Notes: generated by a model from the sequence alone, not told the origin. A stretch of 64,000 nucleotides of DNA from Adineta steineri (GCA_905250115.1 CAJNOI010000212.1:1-64000), one strand, 5' to 3'; shown: positions 10,064 through 23,230, counted from the stretch's first letter. Numbers and translations: made by a program.

Positions 10064-11893
10064 ACTCAAGTCACGAAACAAAAAACATATATTTTCAAGA
10101 ATGATTAATCTTGTGTCAGTGAGAGTCTTCTCACATCTATATGTGCTTGCTTGTGTTTGTATATGTAGCTTCACATCAACCAGTTTATTTTTATTGTTAT
10201 TATTCTATAAATAAAATTAAAAAAGCATATCTGTTGCATTTTTTTCTTCTGAACATCGATTATTAATAGATACATATGTACATATGCTATACGCATATTG
10301 ATCATGGCCAAGGTTGTAAAGACCGACGACATTTCTGCTGCCTTGACCTCCAATACATATTTATACTATATACATACATATATGTATGTATATATATTCG
10401 TATGCATGCTTATTCAGGACAAAAGATAATCAGTGATGACAAAAAAAGATGGTATACAAATGAGATAAGATTTTCTAACTGGTGGTATATGAAACTAAAC
10501 ATTGAATATTTATTTAGTTAGACATAATAGAATAAAAAAACGAAAGGTAAGATGAAGAAAAGAATATACAACTGTTGTTTTTTGTTTTTTTTTCTTCTTA
10601 TTGATGGTTGGAGAGGTTTAATCTTGAGTTCAAATTACTTGCTATTTACAATAACAACATACTCGAAGAAAAGAGAACGAAAAAAAGAAGTAATATTGAT
10701 ACATTTTCTGTTCTTCTCATTGATTACGAAATCATTATATCAGGAAAGATAATTTTAGTAATTGTTCATGTCCTTGTTAGATGACACTTAAAGAGTTTTC
10801 ATTTATTATCCATTTACTTCTTTTACCATCTGTTGATTCCTGTTTGTCTCGTCTAATATTGTGAAATAAACCAAGGAAAACTCTCGGCATTTTCTCTTTC
10901 CTCTACACGCAAGCAAAGACGCGCGTTTACGACATGGCCTTGTATGTGTGGTACCACAGGGATAGAGACGGCGGCAAGAGAATGGCGACAGCTGCAAGGT
11001 CATTCTTTGCTCAGAGTCGGTCTGTTGACTGATTCTAAAAGAACTTTATGATTGCTTTATGTGTTTGATTATGAATCCTTATTGAACTTATATACATGTA
11101 GATAAGTATGATCAAAAGTTTCATTAATATGATGTGATGTACTTTTTTTTTCTCCTCGTGTCTCGTCGATTGTCAAGGTCGTTCAAGAGAATAGCTATAA
11201 TAGTATGTTGATCGAAAGAGACGAGAGAGAGAGCGAGGAAAAAATGAAAAAAATCGAACGAGGAAAAAAAAAGAAGAGCTAAAGTAATAAAAGTCAGTAT
11301 ATATAATGTATATTTGTGCATTCGAGCATTATTTACGATTCATTCGTTTTTCTCTCTCTCTTAATTCGATCAAAAACGTTGTCGTTTAAAAAGATTATGC
11401 AAGTTGTTTCTTATACTTTTTGAATCAAGTGTTTCTATCAAAATAGTTTGTAGAGCTTCTCGCTCATAAGTATCATTTAATCATTAGTATCAATAAGGAA
11501 ATAGCATCTGACGACATGTTTTATATTATGTAATTTTTTTCCTATATGTTAGCGCGATAAGATTATTGAATCTGAAGTTCCGCAGATTTTTTCATCTCGT
11601 TCATTTGTTTTTTCTGTTCCACTATTCTGATAACTATCAATCTATAACGATTGCAGATTTCACAAGAGAGAACAAGAGAAAAAAAAGACTATGGTGGCCT
11701 TCTCTAATTGTTACCAGCGGGGTTTTTCGCAGAATCATTAGAAAAAGAAGAAGAAGAAGAAGAAGAAGACGACAACAAAAAAGAAAAAAAAACAAGAAGA
11801 AAAAAAAAGAAAGAAAAGAAAACCTAGTCGTCGTTCTTCGTTCCTTCTTTTCCTCTGTGTCTTTGTATGCCAATATTCCAGAATATTTTCAGG
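10064..11893. other. Long intergenic region with GC-richer island and GAA tract
   Basis: 1.8 kb between PHPT1 and the KCTD gene. It holds a TATA/TACATA-rich patch near 10355-10395 and a locally GC-rich island at 10870-11020. A polypurine run follows, with about eight GAA triplets at 11743-11769 and more A/G-rich sequence to 11822. The last 300 bp are probably 5' UTR or promoter of the KCTD gene. No gene is supported; short frames here have no recognisable protein features. Confidence 0.45.
11743..11822. repeat. Polypurine tract with (GAA)n
   Basis: A run of about eight GAA triplets, then GACGAC and a further A/G-rich stretch broken by single C residues. It lies 70-150 bp upstream of the KCTD start codon. 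Simple-sequence repeat; no function can be inferred. Confidence 0.7.
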
Positions 11894-12868
11894 ATGCCGT
11901 CGCCATCGCCGCCGGTTCCTGCTCCCCGAAGTCTATCTGTCTCGTCGCTCACACTAAAATGTACAGATAGTGACAAACAAAATTTTAATGATGATATTGT
12001 TACATTTAATATTGGTGGTCATATTTATTCAACAACACGTTTAACAATCAATGAAAATGTTGATTCTCAATCATTATTAGCTTTAATAATTACAAATCAA
12101 ACTACAACACAATTAGATCATCATGGTCATTATTTTATTGATCGTGATGGTATTTATTTTCGTTATATATTAAATTATTTTCGTGATAAAAAATTATATT
12201 TACCAGAGAATTTTACTGAATTAAAACAACTTTGTTCCGAAGCAAAATATTATCAAATTGATCGATTAATAAATGAAATTGAAAATCGTTTAAATCGAAC
12301 AAACGAACAAAATAATCAATTACAAATTGGTTTAAATTTTACATTAATATCAAATTTAAATCAAGGTGGAAGAATTTTAACATTAATTGGACCGTTAAAA
12401 TTAATACGTTTATTTTCTATTGAAACAATTGGAAAACAATTTTTAAAAATTATTTCAAATTTCAATGATCCATCTAATATATCATGTCAATGTACATTTC
12501 CATTAGATGATAAACTTATATCATGTCAACCATTTGATCAATTACAACGTATTGTACTTGCTAAACAAGCGAGAAAAATGGGTATGGCTGTTAGTTATTG
12601 TGATGATTATTTTTATATTCCAATTGAACGTCAAATAATGTTAAGAGATGAATTAGCACAATTATTATTAAATAAATATCATGGAAAATTATTACATACA
12701 AATATAACATATGAGAAAAATTCGAATACAAATCATGATAGTTCATATACTCTAGTCGAAAATTGGTTTATACCAAATATCTCGATTGTTAAATGCGAAG
12801 AAACAAATGGTTTAAGTAATAAAAATGAAAGTATTTATTCAAATTCAAGTATGACAGATGGTTTTTAA
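11894..12868 (+). CDS. KCTD-family BTB/T1 domain protein
   Basis: Cytosolic protein with an N-terminal BTB/T1 domain; KCTD proteins are often cullin-3 substrate adaptors or receptor auxiliary subunits. After a Pro/Ser-rich start (MPSPSPPVPAPRS) the T1 domain runs from about residue 35: VTFNIGGHIYSTTRLTI, then HYFIDRDGIYFRYILNYFRD and LPENFTELKQLCSEAKYYQI, all standard T1 landmarks. The C-terminal half (GRILTLIGPLKLIRLFS...) fits the second KCTD domain loosely but does not identify the subfamily. Single exon. The chosen ATG is directly preceded by a splice-acceptor-like TTTTCAGG, so an upstream cis intron or trans-splice site is likely. An in-frame ATG 27 bp upstream is the alternative start. 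Confidence 0.85.
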   Translation: MPSPSPPVPAPRSLSVSSLTLKCTDSDKQNFNDDIVTFNIGGHIYSTTRLTINENVDSQSLLALIITNQTTTQLDHHGHYFIDRDGIYFRYILNYFRDKKLYLPENFTELKQLCSEAKYYQIDRLINEIENRLNRTNEQNNQLQIGLNFTLISNLNQGGRILTLIGPLKLIRLFSIETIGKQFLKIISNFNDPSNISCQCTFPLDDKLISCQPFDQLQRIVLAKQARKMGMAVSYCDDYFYIPIERQIMLRDELAQLLLNKYHGKLLHTNITYEKNSNTNHDSSYTLVENWFIPNISIVKCEETNGLSNKNESIYSNSSMTDGF

Positions 12869-14165
12869 ATTATTAACATTATTTTTGCTATATGGTGAAT
12901 TTGACAATCGTTTCTTTTCTTTTTTTTTTTATTTACAAAATTGCGTGTGCGTGCGTGCGTGTGTTTGAAATAAGCAGATAGAATCAAAAATATATTTGTT
13001 AGAGCATAACAAAAATTCAAATGGGAAAATTGTTTTAATTTATATATATGAGTATGGAATAGTTAATGATGTAAAGACATTTTTGTATATCAATATATTT
13101 AAATATAATGAAATGAATGCATATGACTTTCAGATGTCTTTTTGCTGTTTGTTTTGTCAAATCAATAATAATTTATCTACTAATGGCAGTCATTAATGAT
13201 ATATGACGTTAAAGAAATCTATGCTGTAGATATAAACAACGAAATTTTTATGTTTACCTTTGTTGTTATTGCGAATATAGAAAAAATAATATTAATCTAT
13301 ATTTCATACTACGAAGTGTAGAATTCTTGTATAAATCATTTGAATAATAGAAAAATATTTTTGAATGATATTAAACAAGAAAGTATAATGTTTGTCATTT
13401 GAAATAAAAATATTCTTGAACTTTTATTGATTACGAACATGTTCTTCTTTGATTCAGGTTCAAGTTCATTTCTCAAAAACAATATTCTTACCTTTAAGAT
13501 ATTAGGAATATGCTTTTTATATACCCTGAGAACGTATCTTTTCTGTTTATTTTATCAATGATACAAAATGTTTTCATTTACAATTACTTGCAGAAAAAAA
13601 CATTTCATGGTTGATATTACTATCCGAATAGAATACATCAGTGTTGACAGGAAATATCTTCAAATGACATTGGATTACATAAGCTTAGTATTCATATCTT
13701 AACATGACATTTTTTCGAGGACTTTGCAAATGTTTTGAATGATATAAAACCAAATGATTATATAGACAATCAATAGATTCTTTTTTTTATGATGATGATG
13801 ATAAGAATACATTGTCTATGATTGAAATATGTATTTTTATTTACAATATGAAAAATAACTTATTCAAGAATAAGATATAACAGCAGCAGATGTTCAACAA
13901 TATTAATTCAAATCTATATTTTCTTGAATAAAATATCTATAATATTAGCATTTTTTTTTAAACTCGATCTTAGTTTCAAAATAATAGTAATAATAATAGT
14001 AAAGCATCAGAAAAAATTGTCAAAATAAAATATAGCCAAGGGACAGATTAGAAAGGCAAACGGTAGAAGCATTATAATCTTGAAAGCAAACACGCACACA
14101 TAGAAAAAAAACAAATAAAGTTTATTTTAAGTAAAAAAAAATGTAATTTTTTTATTTTCATATAA
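12869..14165. other. Intergenic between convergent genes
   Basis: 3' flanks of the KCTD gene (+) and the LIM gene (-). Contains a TGCG/TGTG microsatellite at about 12943-12964, a short ATG-repeat at 13791-13802, and otherwise AT-rich sequence. No gene supported. Confidence 0.4.
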
Positions 14166-15838
14166 TTAAATGCAATCTTTGCATAAAATTAAATTTCCAT
14201 CTTGATAAAAACTTTCTTCTGCAATACATTTCTATAATAAAAAAATTTCAACCATAAGAAAACCAATAAAATAATATTTTCTTTTTTTTTTATTGTTACC
14301 TGACATTTAGAACATGTAAAACATTCTTTATGCCAATATTTATCTTCAAATTCAAGGTATTCAACATCAGCAAGTATAGCTTTATGACAACGACTACAAC
14401 GTTTTGCATGTTTATCTTCATAACAATTAACACAACATGGTTGACCATCGACCATTGAAATTTTCGATGTTGCTGATATTGGTTGTTTACATGTTACACC
14501 TTGAAAATAACGAAAAAAATATATATTAGATTCAGGAAAACTATCTTTCTTTCTAAACTGTTATTGCATGTTGACAATATTTCATAAAGTATACATCAGA
14601 CATGTTTGATGGAAACAGACTGTATTAATTAATAATATGCAGAAGTAGATGCGATCTAATCTAACTTACATAGATTGGTATTATTCTCGTTGAAAATTTA
14701 GACATATTTAATCGCGAATAAAATCATATAATTGAGTAATGATATTTTTTTTTCAGAGTAGAAGTATTTTTTTTCGAAAAAGATATTATATTTATTTATA
14801 CGGATAATTTGAAGTACTCGAAAACTATTTTTTTGAAAATTTAATAAAAAAATATGCGGAAGAGTTATTACAGTTTATTCAAGCATGTTAACATATTCCC
14901 TAATCATACACAATACATTGAAGTCGAGCCGGAAGAAAATTCTATTCCAAATGAATGAACAATCATCCTTATCTCTCGTTATAATATTAGAGTATATATA
15001 TTAAGATTTTGTCGAAAACTAATAATATATTTTATCTTATTGTCGATAAAAGTATTTTCATTTTGAAATCAATTTATATATAAATAGTTTTTTTTCTCTC
15101 TTAATTTTACATACATACGAAACAAGCTGCATGATATGAAGCACCAGCAAATGTAATACCGGCCGATGTAATCACTGAACCACATTTACCACAACGTTTG
15201 CGTGGAAAACGTGCTTCATGACATGTTCCACATAAATAATCATTATTGAACGGATAGAATTGTGATGTAATTGCTTTTTGACAATCAGCACAAGAAAAAC
15301 AATCGGGCTAAAAATATGAATTCTTTTTCTATTTAGGAATTCAGTTATTCTATTAACATACATGGTATTGTTTACCATCGAATTCTGTAATACCTTCATT
15401 GATCAAGTAAAATAATTAATTAAGAAAGAAACAAAAACGTAAATGAACTACTTACGAGATCCAGCTGGAAACGTATTTGAACATTTTGTACACACACTAA
15501 AAAAAAGTATCAAACTTGTGTTTTTCTAGTATCTCTCAGCATGGAATCATTCTATAAGTGATATATGAGACAGAAGTCTGTCTGACTCAATTAAAGTCTG
15601 TTGATTATACTCTCCTGTTTTAGTTTCTATTTTCAAGAATAAATAGATAAAAACTAGTAAGTAGTAGACGTTTTTCTTTAGACATGTAATATCATCCTAC
15701 TTTCTTCTATCAATAAACATTATCTGAATTAGTATAAAATCCCATTGAATAAATATACTAAACAACTGTTTTGATGTTCATTGGAGATTGATGATACAAA
15801 TGTTTTTGTCAAATAATGATTTGTTTGACTTACCTCAT
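14166..15838 (-). CDS. Three-LIM-domain protein (FHL-like)
   Basis: Zinc-binding scaffold of about 170 residues made almost entirely of three LIM domains. LIM1 starts MSVCTKCSNTFPAGS and continues through YHPDCFSCADCQ and DYLCGTCHEA. LIM2 is RCGKCGSVITSAGITFAG through CVNCYEDKHAK, and LIM3 is RCSRCHKAILADVEYLEF through ILCKDCI. Zinc-ligand Cys/His spacing is regular in all three. Exons on the minus strand include a first coding exon of only five bases (ATGAG, 15838-15834) joined to VCTKC with a GTAAGT donor; this is the only way to obtain an in-frame start. Introns vary from about 50 to over 400 nt. LIM-only proteins of this kind act in adhesion or transcription complexes; the partner cannot be inferred. 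Confidence 0.85.
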
Positions 15839-17454
15839 TGTAGTAGTGTTTTATTGAAAAAAAGAAAACGATTATTGTGGAAGAGAGATGTACTTATGGT
15901 TGTTTTCTACAACTAATTTTTCTTCTAAAATGAAAGCAAAATAATATAAATAAGTAGGAGGAGAAAACGAACGGACGAGTGGTGTGCAAAAAAACAAATC
16001 TTAGCTGGATATCATCGATCTCTTGCTTGATTTATTCCTGACTATACATCTAAAGACGACACTCAACATGTGGTGCAGTTAGCTGTCCTAACGGCCTCAT
16101 CCATCTATGTGCCAGCTCTATCAGTCTCAATCGTAATATTTTTTCTCTATCTGTCTTTTTCTCTCTCTCTGTCTCTGTGTTCTCTAGATTCCTGTACAAA
16201 ATGCGAGTGCGCGAAATGCGCATAAGCATCTCTTCCTGTTGCATCCTGATATATATATATATATATATATTTTTTTCCCTTTTCTTCTTTGAATTACGCA
16301 TAAGAAGGCGACATAACGACTAATATCTCCTTCTTTTTTTTGTGTCGTCGTAGTAAAAACAAAGTGCTAAGCTAGAGTAGAACAAAAACCTGCATTACGT
16401 TTTGTTAACAATCAGAAGAATGTAGAATATGTTCTGTTTCTTTTCGTACAATTTTTCTTTTCCCTTTCTCTTTCTTATTTTGGCATTAGACAGCTTGTAT
16501 AATGACATTCCTTATCATGACAATACTAATTATTTTATATATCGCTTGATCCAAAAAGAAAAATGCAAGGAGAAAATAGATTTTATTCTTTATAATGTAT
16601 CGATCTTATTTATCTAATATAACATGTAAAATTAATTTATTCATTAGATATATTGTACAGTTGTACAATTAAAAGATCAACGTATATTATATATATGAAA
16701 GATTAATATTTTTTAATAGACCATAACATATACTCAACAATATTAATGTATAAGAAGTCATAAAAAAGAAAGTAATAAGTGTGACACATGTTAATACATG
16801 CAAAATTGACCTTTTTTCCTAGACATAAGGATTTAGTTAATCGTATTATGAGAAATCATGACCTCTCTTATTGAAACATATTCTTTCGATTACTATTAAA
16901 AATGTTAAGCAAAAATTCAGTTGACTTCATGACTTCTGTGTAATATACAAATGATTCGTAGCTTCACATGGAAATAACAGGAATAGTAATAAACTACGAG
17001 TCATTTACTCTTGAATTGGACCACGAACAAAAACAAATGATATTTTTCGTGATAAATGATGCAAACATTTAGTTCTCATTTTTTTTGTTTTGTCATTTTA
17101 ATGAAAAATCTGGTAATACTATACAGATATGTATGTCATTTCTATTAAAAATAATAGTTATTAATCGATAGAACAAAAATAAGAAGAAACTTTTTTAAAA
17201 CTTTTTTTTCATGAATTATAATTAAAGTAATAAAATGATATACTAAAAAAAAAGAATTTAGTATAATAATAGATGTAAATTTGTTCGTGCAACACCTGCT
17301 ATTGCCATTAGCTTTTATGTTAGATGGCGTTATTCCATAATGCTACAATTGAATATAGAAATAAGCCAATGAAAATGTAATGTCAACTACCTATTCAATA
17401 ATAGACTATAATACTTTTTGTTAACAAAAAAAACATAAATGTATTTATTTTAGA
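15839..17454. other. Intergenic, divergent promoters
   Basis: Between the LIM gene (-) and the receptor PTP gene (+). A locally GC-richer stretch with CT runs at 15960-16230 is probably the 5' region of the LIM gene. An (AT)n microsatellite lies at 16246-16270. The rest is AT-rich. Frames present here have no recognisable content. Confidence 0.4.
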
Positions 17455-20400
17455 ATGAGCCAAATATTTTTCAATAGATATAATATGAATGTTGTCCATC
17501 TTTTTATCTTTTTTTTTCTTAAATTATCATTTACATCTTCAATAATTATTCATGAAATCAATGAAGCCGTTTTTCTTGATCCAAAAACGAATACAGCTTC
17601 GATTCGATGTCCATTAAATATAATACATGGTTCAGATATTCAATGGTATAATGTAACTAATCAACGATATGAATTAACTCGTGGACGATATTATCGTATT
17701 AATGGTCTACAACCATATGATCGAGAAATGATATGCTCGAGTGCTTTACAAACAGGACTTGTAAATCATGAAGAATATAAATTTAAAATTCGAACTTTTG
17801 GTAAGAATCATTGTTTTTTATTTGTTAGAAATATCAAATATTTTATTTAAAAAATAAGACTTCGAGATCGTATTGAAGGTTATTTTTTATTTACGTCAAG
17901 AATATATTATATAATTGCTATAGAATATAAGTTTTAATGACAGTTTTCTTTCATACGGGAAATATCATATTTCGTTATTAGTGGTTCGCCAATCGGAATA
18001 ATCTTGTTTGAACTATATATAACATATATCCTTGAATTCAATTCTACGGTCTCCTAGTGACAACATTGCAAATCAATTACATTTTATTAAACAGATGTTT
18101 ATTCAAAAACTTTCTGTGTATATTAAGAGTGTTTATTTTCACGCTTGTGGTCTAGTTTTGATTGTATATGTCTTTAAGATTTAGCCATAAGAAAGAAAAG
18201 TATTAAAGAATGAATGATTGATGAGTGTGTCAAAGAAAAGACGGTAGAAATATAATGCTCCTTACTTTGTTCTTTTATGAAGAAAAAAAAAGTCAAATCA
18301 TACTTGAAGATGCTGTATAAACAGATGTCTTCTGTATTGATGAACTGTCTCAATACTGAATACTTAAAAGTATTTGAAAAAAAACAAAAATTAATTTAAT
18401 ATGAAAAAACTAACCTGAAGATTTAGAATTTTATATATATGTTTTGTTATTATTATTGAGAAGTAACAATTAGTTCACGCATACATACTATTTTCAACAT
18501 AAAATATGGTACAATTGACAAATAGGACCATAATCGATGTGAAATGTCAGAATCGGTAAAAAAGACTCCTAATCAGTGATAGATGAGAGAATAGATACAA
18601 GACGACATCAAAAACAGTATGATTTATAGATTGTAGTTTCCGTGTCATTATAAAGATTATCTTGATAGAATATTACGTCAATAATAGTTAAGAGGTTGAC
18701 AGATACAATGACTATATATTTTGACAGTATAAGAAAAATATCAAAGTTTGTTTTCTAGTCAATTGTTGATAGTTTTGTAAACATTGTTTCTATTAACTTA
18801 CGTAAAAATACAACTGTTTTTATTAATTTAGATCGTCCATTACCCATACGACATGTTGTTGTATCAGAAATAACAAGTTCACGTCTTACTTTTCAATGGA
18901 AAGATGATAGTTTCAATCGAAATGCTAATATTACACATTATCAATTAGTTTTAAAGTAATAAATTTACTTTCAAAATATTACTTTCATAATCTTCTTTTC
19001 TATTAGATATAATAATACAATTCAATATCGTAATTTAGTCAATCATACATTATCCATCTATACATTCTCTTCTCTACATCCTAATACACTCTATTCAATA
19101 GAGATATCAGCTGTTGATATATGGCAACGTTATGGTAAAACTGTAATTATAACTAGTAAAACATTACCATTAAATACTAATGAAAAACGTACATCGCATA
19201 AAATCATTGATCGTCATCTACTTGATCAATCAATATCATGTTATCGTCTTAATCAACAATTATTATTAATTGAATTTAATCGTTCAAAATTTTTAATCTT
19301 AAATCACATCTATAATTTAACGATCTATGATAATCAAGATAATATAATAACTACAGATAGTCTTTATTCACTTCAACAGTATTTACCTTTAATCAAAACA
19401 TTAAATTCATTTATTTATCAGATAAAAGCAAAGATTTTCAAATTTAAAATAAAATTAATGATATCAACAGCTCAATCAGAATATCTTGGATCAATTTCTA
19501 AACAATGTGAAGATTTTTATCCTGTTTATTCACCGTTAACTTGTACAATCAAATCAATTAATTTAAATAAATATCATTTAATTATACATACGCAATTATT
19601 TAATAATAATAAACATTTAGTAACACTTAAACCAAATTATGTTTTCTATCAAATTAATGAAAATCATATGATTAAAAAAAATATTTATGATATTCATAAA
19701 GTAAGTTAAAGAATTTTTTTTTGAATAAAACTGACAAATTAATTTATTTTAGCATGTTACTGCTGATATTATAGATATAAATGGAAATTATTCTGTTATT
19801 GTTGAGAATAATCTTGTTGATAGTACTACGAATGATAAATTAAATATATCAATACCATGTTCAATAACTGAAATAGGTTTAAAAGCTTTGAGTTCTACGA
19901 TAAAATTTCATGACTATTTTTTTATTTAGTATCTGTTAATCGAAATAATCGAATATTATGTGGTATTATAATAGCTCTTATTTTATTAATTATATGTCTT
20001 GCAACAAGTGCATTTGTTATTGCTTATCAAAAGTAAGAAATGAATTCTGTAGAAAATAATAAATAATTCTATTTATATAAATAGAGGTTTAATGCCTGAA
20101 TGTCATCGGCTAGTACAGTATTATACATATTCATTTCGTAAAAATCATCGTTCAAGATCAGGTCTTGTTCAAAGAAATGATTCTCTATTTAATAACACTT
20201 ATGGTAAATCTAATTTGAAATTTTATTGATTTAATTAATATTTGTATATATATATGTAGAAGAATTTGATTCAATATCTATTCCAATTGATCAATTTGCA
20301 TTACATGTATCGAATTTACATAAAAATAATGATTTTGGTTTTATTCAATTATTTGAAGTATTGATAAAAATTACTGAATTTAATAGAATAAATTTTAATT

Positions 20401-23230
20401 TTCTAGGATATCTGTGAGTCATCAAAAACTTATAGATTTTCTGCTGATACATCACAAATTGAATTTAATAAATCAAAAAATCGTTACATTAATATATTAA
20501 CATGTACGAAGTAGAGAGAAGAATAAACAACAAAAATAAAACTTTATTTTCAATATTTAGATGATCATTCACGTGTTAAATTATTAAGTGATGAAAAAGA
20601 TGGAAGAGGAAATTATATAAATGCAAATTATATCGATGTAAGATAATTTTTTAAATTTCATTTTTCTTTATTAAGAAATTTTTCATTTAGGGATATGAGA
20701 AAACAAATGCTTATATTGCAACACAAGGACCGATGACAAATACTATTAATGATTTTTGGTAGAGAAATTTTCTATAAAATAATTATTGTCTTATCTTTTC
20801 GATTTAAAGGAGAATGATTTGGGAAAAAGATGTTTATGTATTAGTAATGATTACAAATATTAAAGAATCTGGAAGAGTAAGTTTATATTAGATATAAAAA
20901 TCTGTAGAAAAATATTATATTTTTTTGTTTAGATAAAATGTGATGTGTATTGGCCAGAAGAAGGTACTGAAATGTATGGTATTATTGAAGTCACTTTAAT
21001 CAGTGTTATATCTCTGGCATATTATGTTAAAAGAATATTTTCAATTCGATGTAAAATGAATGGAAAGGTATGTATAAATTCTTATTGAAGATTATTTATA
21101 CGAGTGAATAATTAAATCTATTAAAATTTAGTTCACTGATCACGAACGTGAAGTATATCAATTTCATTATACTGATTGGCCTGATCATGGTGTACCTTTA
21201 TTCACATTACCTGTTCTTTCTTTTATACGTCGTTCATCATCTTATAATCCTGAATCTGGTGGACCCATAGTTGTTCATTGTTCGGCAGGTGTTGGTCGTA
21301 CAGGAACTTATATAGTAATTGATACAATGTTAAAGAAGATCAATGAACAAGAATCAATAAATATCCCTTCATTTCTTAAACATATTCGACAACAACGAAA
21401 TTTTCTTGTTCAAACTGAAGAACAATTTATATTCATTTATGATGTTCTTCTTGAAGCAGTACATTTAGCAAATATTGATTGTAATGACTTAGAATTGAAT
21501 GAACAAAATTTTCAATCGATTATACAAATGTTAAATTATTATGATAAAATTTTAAATTTAACACGAATAGAAAAACAATTTCAATTAATTATAGAAAAAT
21601 CAAATAATAACAATCAATTAATAATTGGACAAATGAAAGAAAATTTAACAAAAAATCGTACACAAGCAATTTTACCATTAGATTCATGTCGTGTTTTACT
21701 TTCAACAGATAAGAAACCAAAAGATGGAGGATATATCAATGCTTCATATATTCATGTAATGCTAAATATATTTTCTTTTCGAGAATTAAGCTTCATTTAG
21801 ATACTAAATAGTGTTTACTATCTAATAAGAAAGTTTCATTTCATGTTAGAATTATCTCGGTCTTGCTTATAGCTAGGGTTCTGCGGAGTCAACTTTTTTG
21901 ACCCCAAAACCCGACTCCAATTCCAAAAATTATGTTTTGTAGACTCCAACGGAGTCATAATCGGGTCTCGGAGTGCTCCGCAGCTTCCTACTTATAGCCA
22001 TTGCCATCTTAATGTCTCATAGACTTACCACCCGTTAAGACCAACCACGATTTGAATAGTATTGAACATTCATAGTTGGTTGGTTTATTTCGTCTTCTCT
22101 ATTTTTACAGACGGCGGTATCTGCACCCCTTCCGTCTAGACATGTACGGAGTGTGAGAATGTGTGGGTGGGTGGGTGGGTGGGTGTGAATGAGAGTGAGA
22201 GTGTGAGTGCGGGTACTATTCTTTTCACGCTCACCCACACCTACCCACTCCCACACCCATCCTGACACTCGAGCTCTGACCGAGCCCAAGCCTCTCGGAC
22301 TTAATATATCCCTACTTCCGTCTGACGCTTCTCCTTTTCCTAGCCTTGCGATCGCCATGGTTGAGTCAGCCATTACCATCCTTACATAGAAAATATTATG
22401 ACTCATCTTTAATTTTGTTTTACTAGGGTTATCATCGTGTTGATGAATTTATTATAACTCAACATCCTATGACGAATACAAGAAATGACTTTTGGCAAAT
22501 GATATGGAATGTTAATGCTACTATTATTGTTTCTTTATATGGTGATGAAGTATCTCAAGTAAAATATTTAATTAAAAAATAAAAGTTATGAATAAATTGT
22601 TGTTTGAATTATTTAGCCTGATGTATTTGATTTTTGGCCATTACCAAATCAAATAATAGATTGTGGAAATTTTCATGTTTATTTAATTGATGAACAATTT
22701 GAATGTGAATATATTTATCGAGATTTTATTCTTAAATCTACTTTAAAAGATAATAATGAAATACGAGTAAAACAAATTTCAAATTCATATTGGCCAGATG
22801 CATGTTCACCAATGAAAACATCGTTTAATCTTATTAATGCAATTATGAATTTCAATTCGAAAAGACCTATTGTTGTACATGATCTTTTTGGTGGTTATCG
22901 AGCTGGTAGGAAAAGAATACCGAATTTTATCTGTATATGAATTGAAGTTTTTATTCTTATTTAGCAACATTTTGTGCATTATATACAATGAAAGAACAAA
23001 TCGAGAATGAAAATACACTGAATGTTTATGAATTAGCAAAATTATATCATACAAAACGACCAGGAATTTGGCGTCATAACGTAAGACATATTTCTATTGT
23101 TTAATACTATTCAATTCTATATTTTCTTTAGGGTGATTTATTATTTTTATATCGTTGTGCAGAAATTCTTTTTTCTGAGTATAAATCATCAAATTCTAAT
23201 CGTCATTATTTATCATCTATTATAACATAA
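17455..23230 (+). CDS. Receptor-type protein tyrosine phosphatase, tandem PTP domains (PTPRG/PTPRZ-like)
   Basis: Single-pass membrane phosphatase. An N-terminal hydrophobic signal ([15 protein letters not shown]) leads an ectodomain with at least one recognisable fibronectin-III-like segment ([14 protein letters not shown] ... TFQWKDDS, about 18832-19170). A transmembrane helix ([20 protein letters not shown]) follows near 19950-20020. D1 has KNRY, DYINANYI-like NYINANYID, the WPD loop TDWPDHGVP and the P-loop [11 protein letters not shown], so it should be active. D2 keeps the fold ([23 protein letters not shown]) but its P-loop is [15 protein letters not shown], where the Cys is Asp, as in the inactive D2 of the PTPRG/PTPRZ group. 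No carbonic-anhydrase-like domain is present, unlike vertebrate PTPRG/Z. About 15 exons. Intron 1 (about 17803-18831) and the intron at 21756-22426 are unusually long; the second contains a MITE and a G-rich block. Confidence 0.88.
21874..21990. mobile_element. hAT-like MITE, 117 bp, with 8-bp TSD
   Basis: Begins TAGGGTTCTGCGGAGTC and ends with the imperfect complement (CTCCGCAGCTTCCTA). It is flanked by the exact direct repeat CTTATAGC at 21866-21873 and 21991-21998. Eight-base target duplication and TAGGG/CAGGG-type ends are typical of hAT elements. No ORF. It lies in the intron at 21756-22426 of the PTP gene. The inner part repeats GACTCC/GGAGTC, so the element can fold on itself. Confidence 0.85.
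22110..22390. repeat. G-rich/C-rich fold-back block with G-quadruplex motif
   Basis: A locally GC-rich segment inside the same PTP intron. It contains five GGGT units at 22165-22184, then GAGTGAGAGTGTGAGTGCGGG. After a short spacer, C-rich sequence (about 22227-22262: CACCCACACCTACCC and onward) is roughly complementary to the G-rich arm. It can form a hairpin or, on the plus strand, a G-quadruplex with single-T loops. Confidence 0.75.

Noticed and set aside
11566..11970. 134-codon frame rich in Arg/Lys before the KCTD gene
   Set aside because: Driven by the GAA tract; it overlaps the KCTD start in another frame and has no domain.
16246..16270. (AT)n as a TATA promoter
   Set aside because: A plain microsatellite 400 bp from the nearest start codon; no further promoter evidence.
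22165..22184. Interstitial telomere
   Set aside because: GGGT units are not an exact TGTGGG array and are too few; kept only as a speculative origin.
22035..22406. Overlapping open frames on both strands in the GC-rich block
   Set aside because: They arise from GGGT/CACCC simple sequence and lie inside a PTP intron whose flanking exons join in frame.
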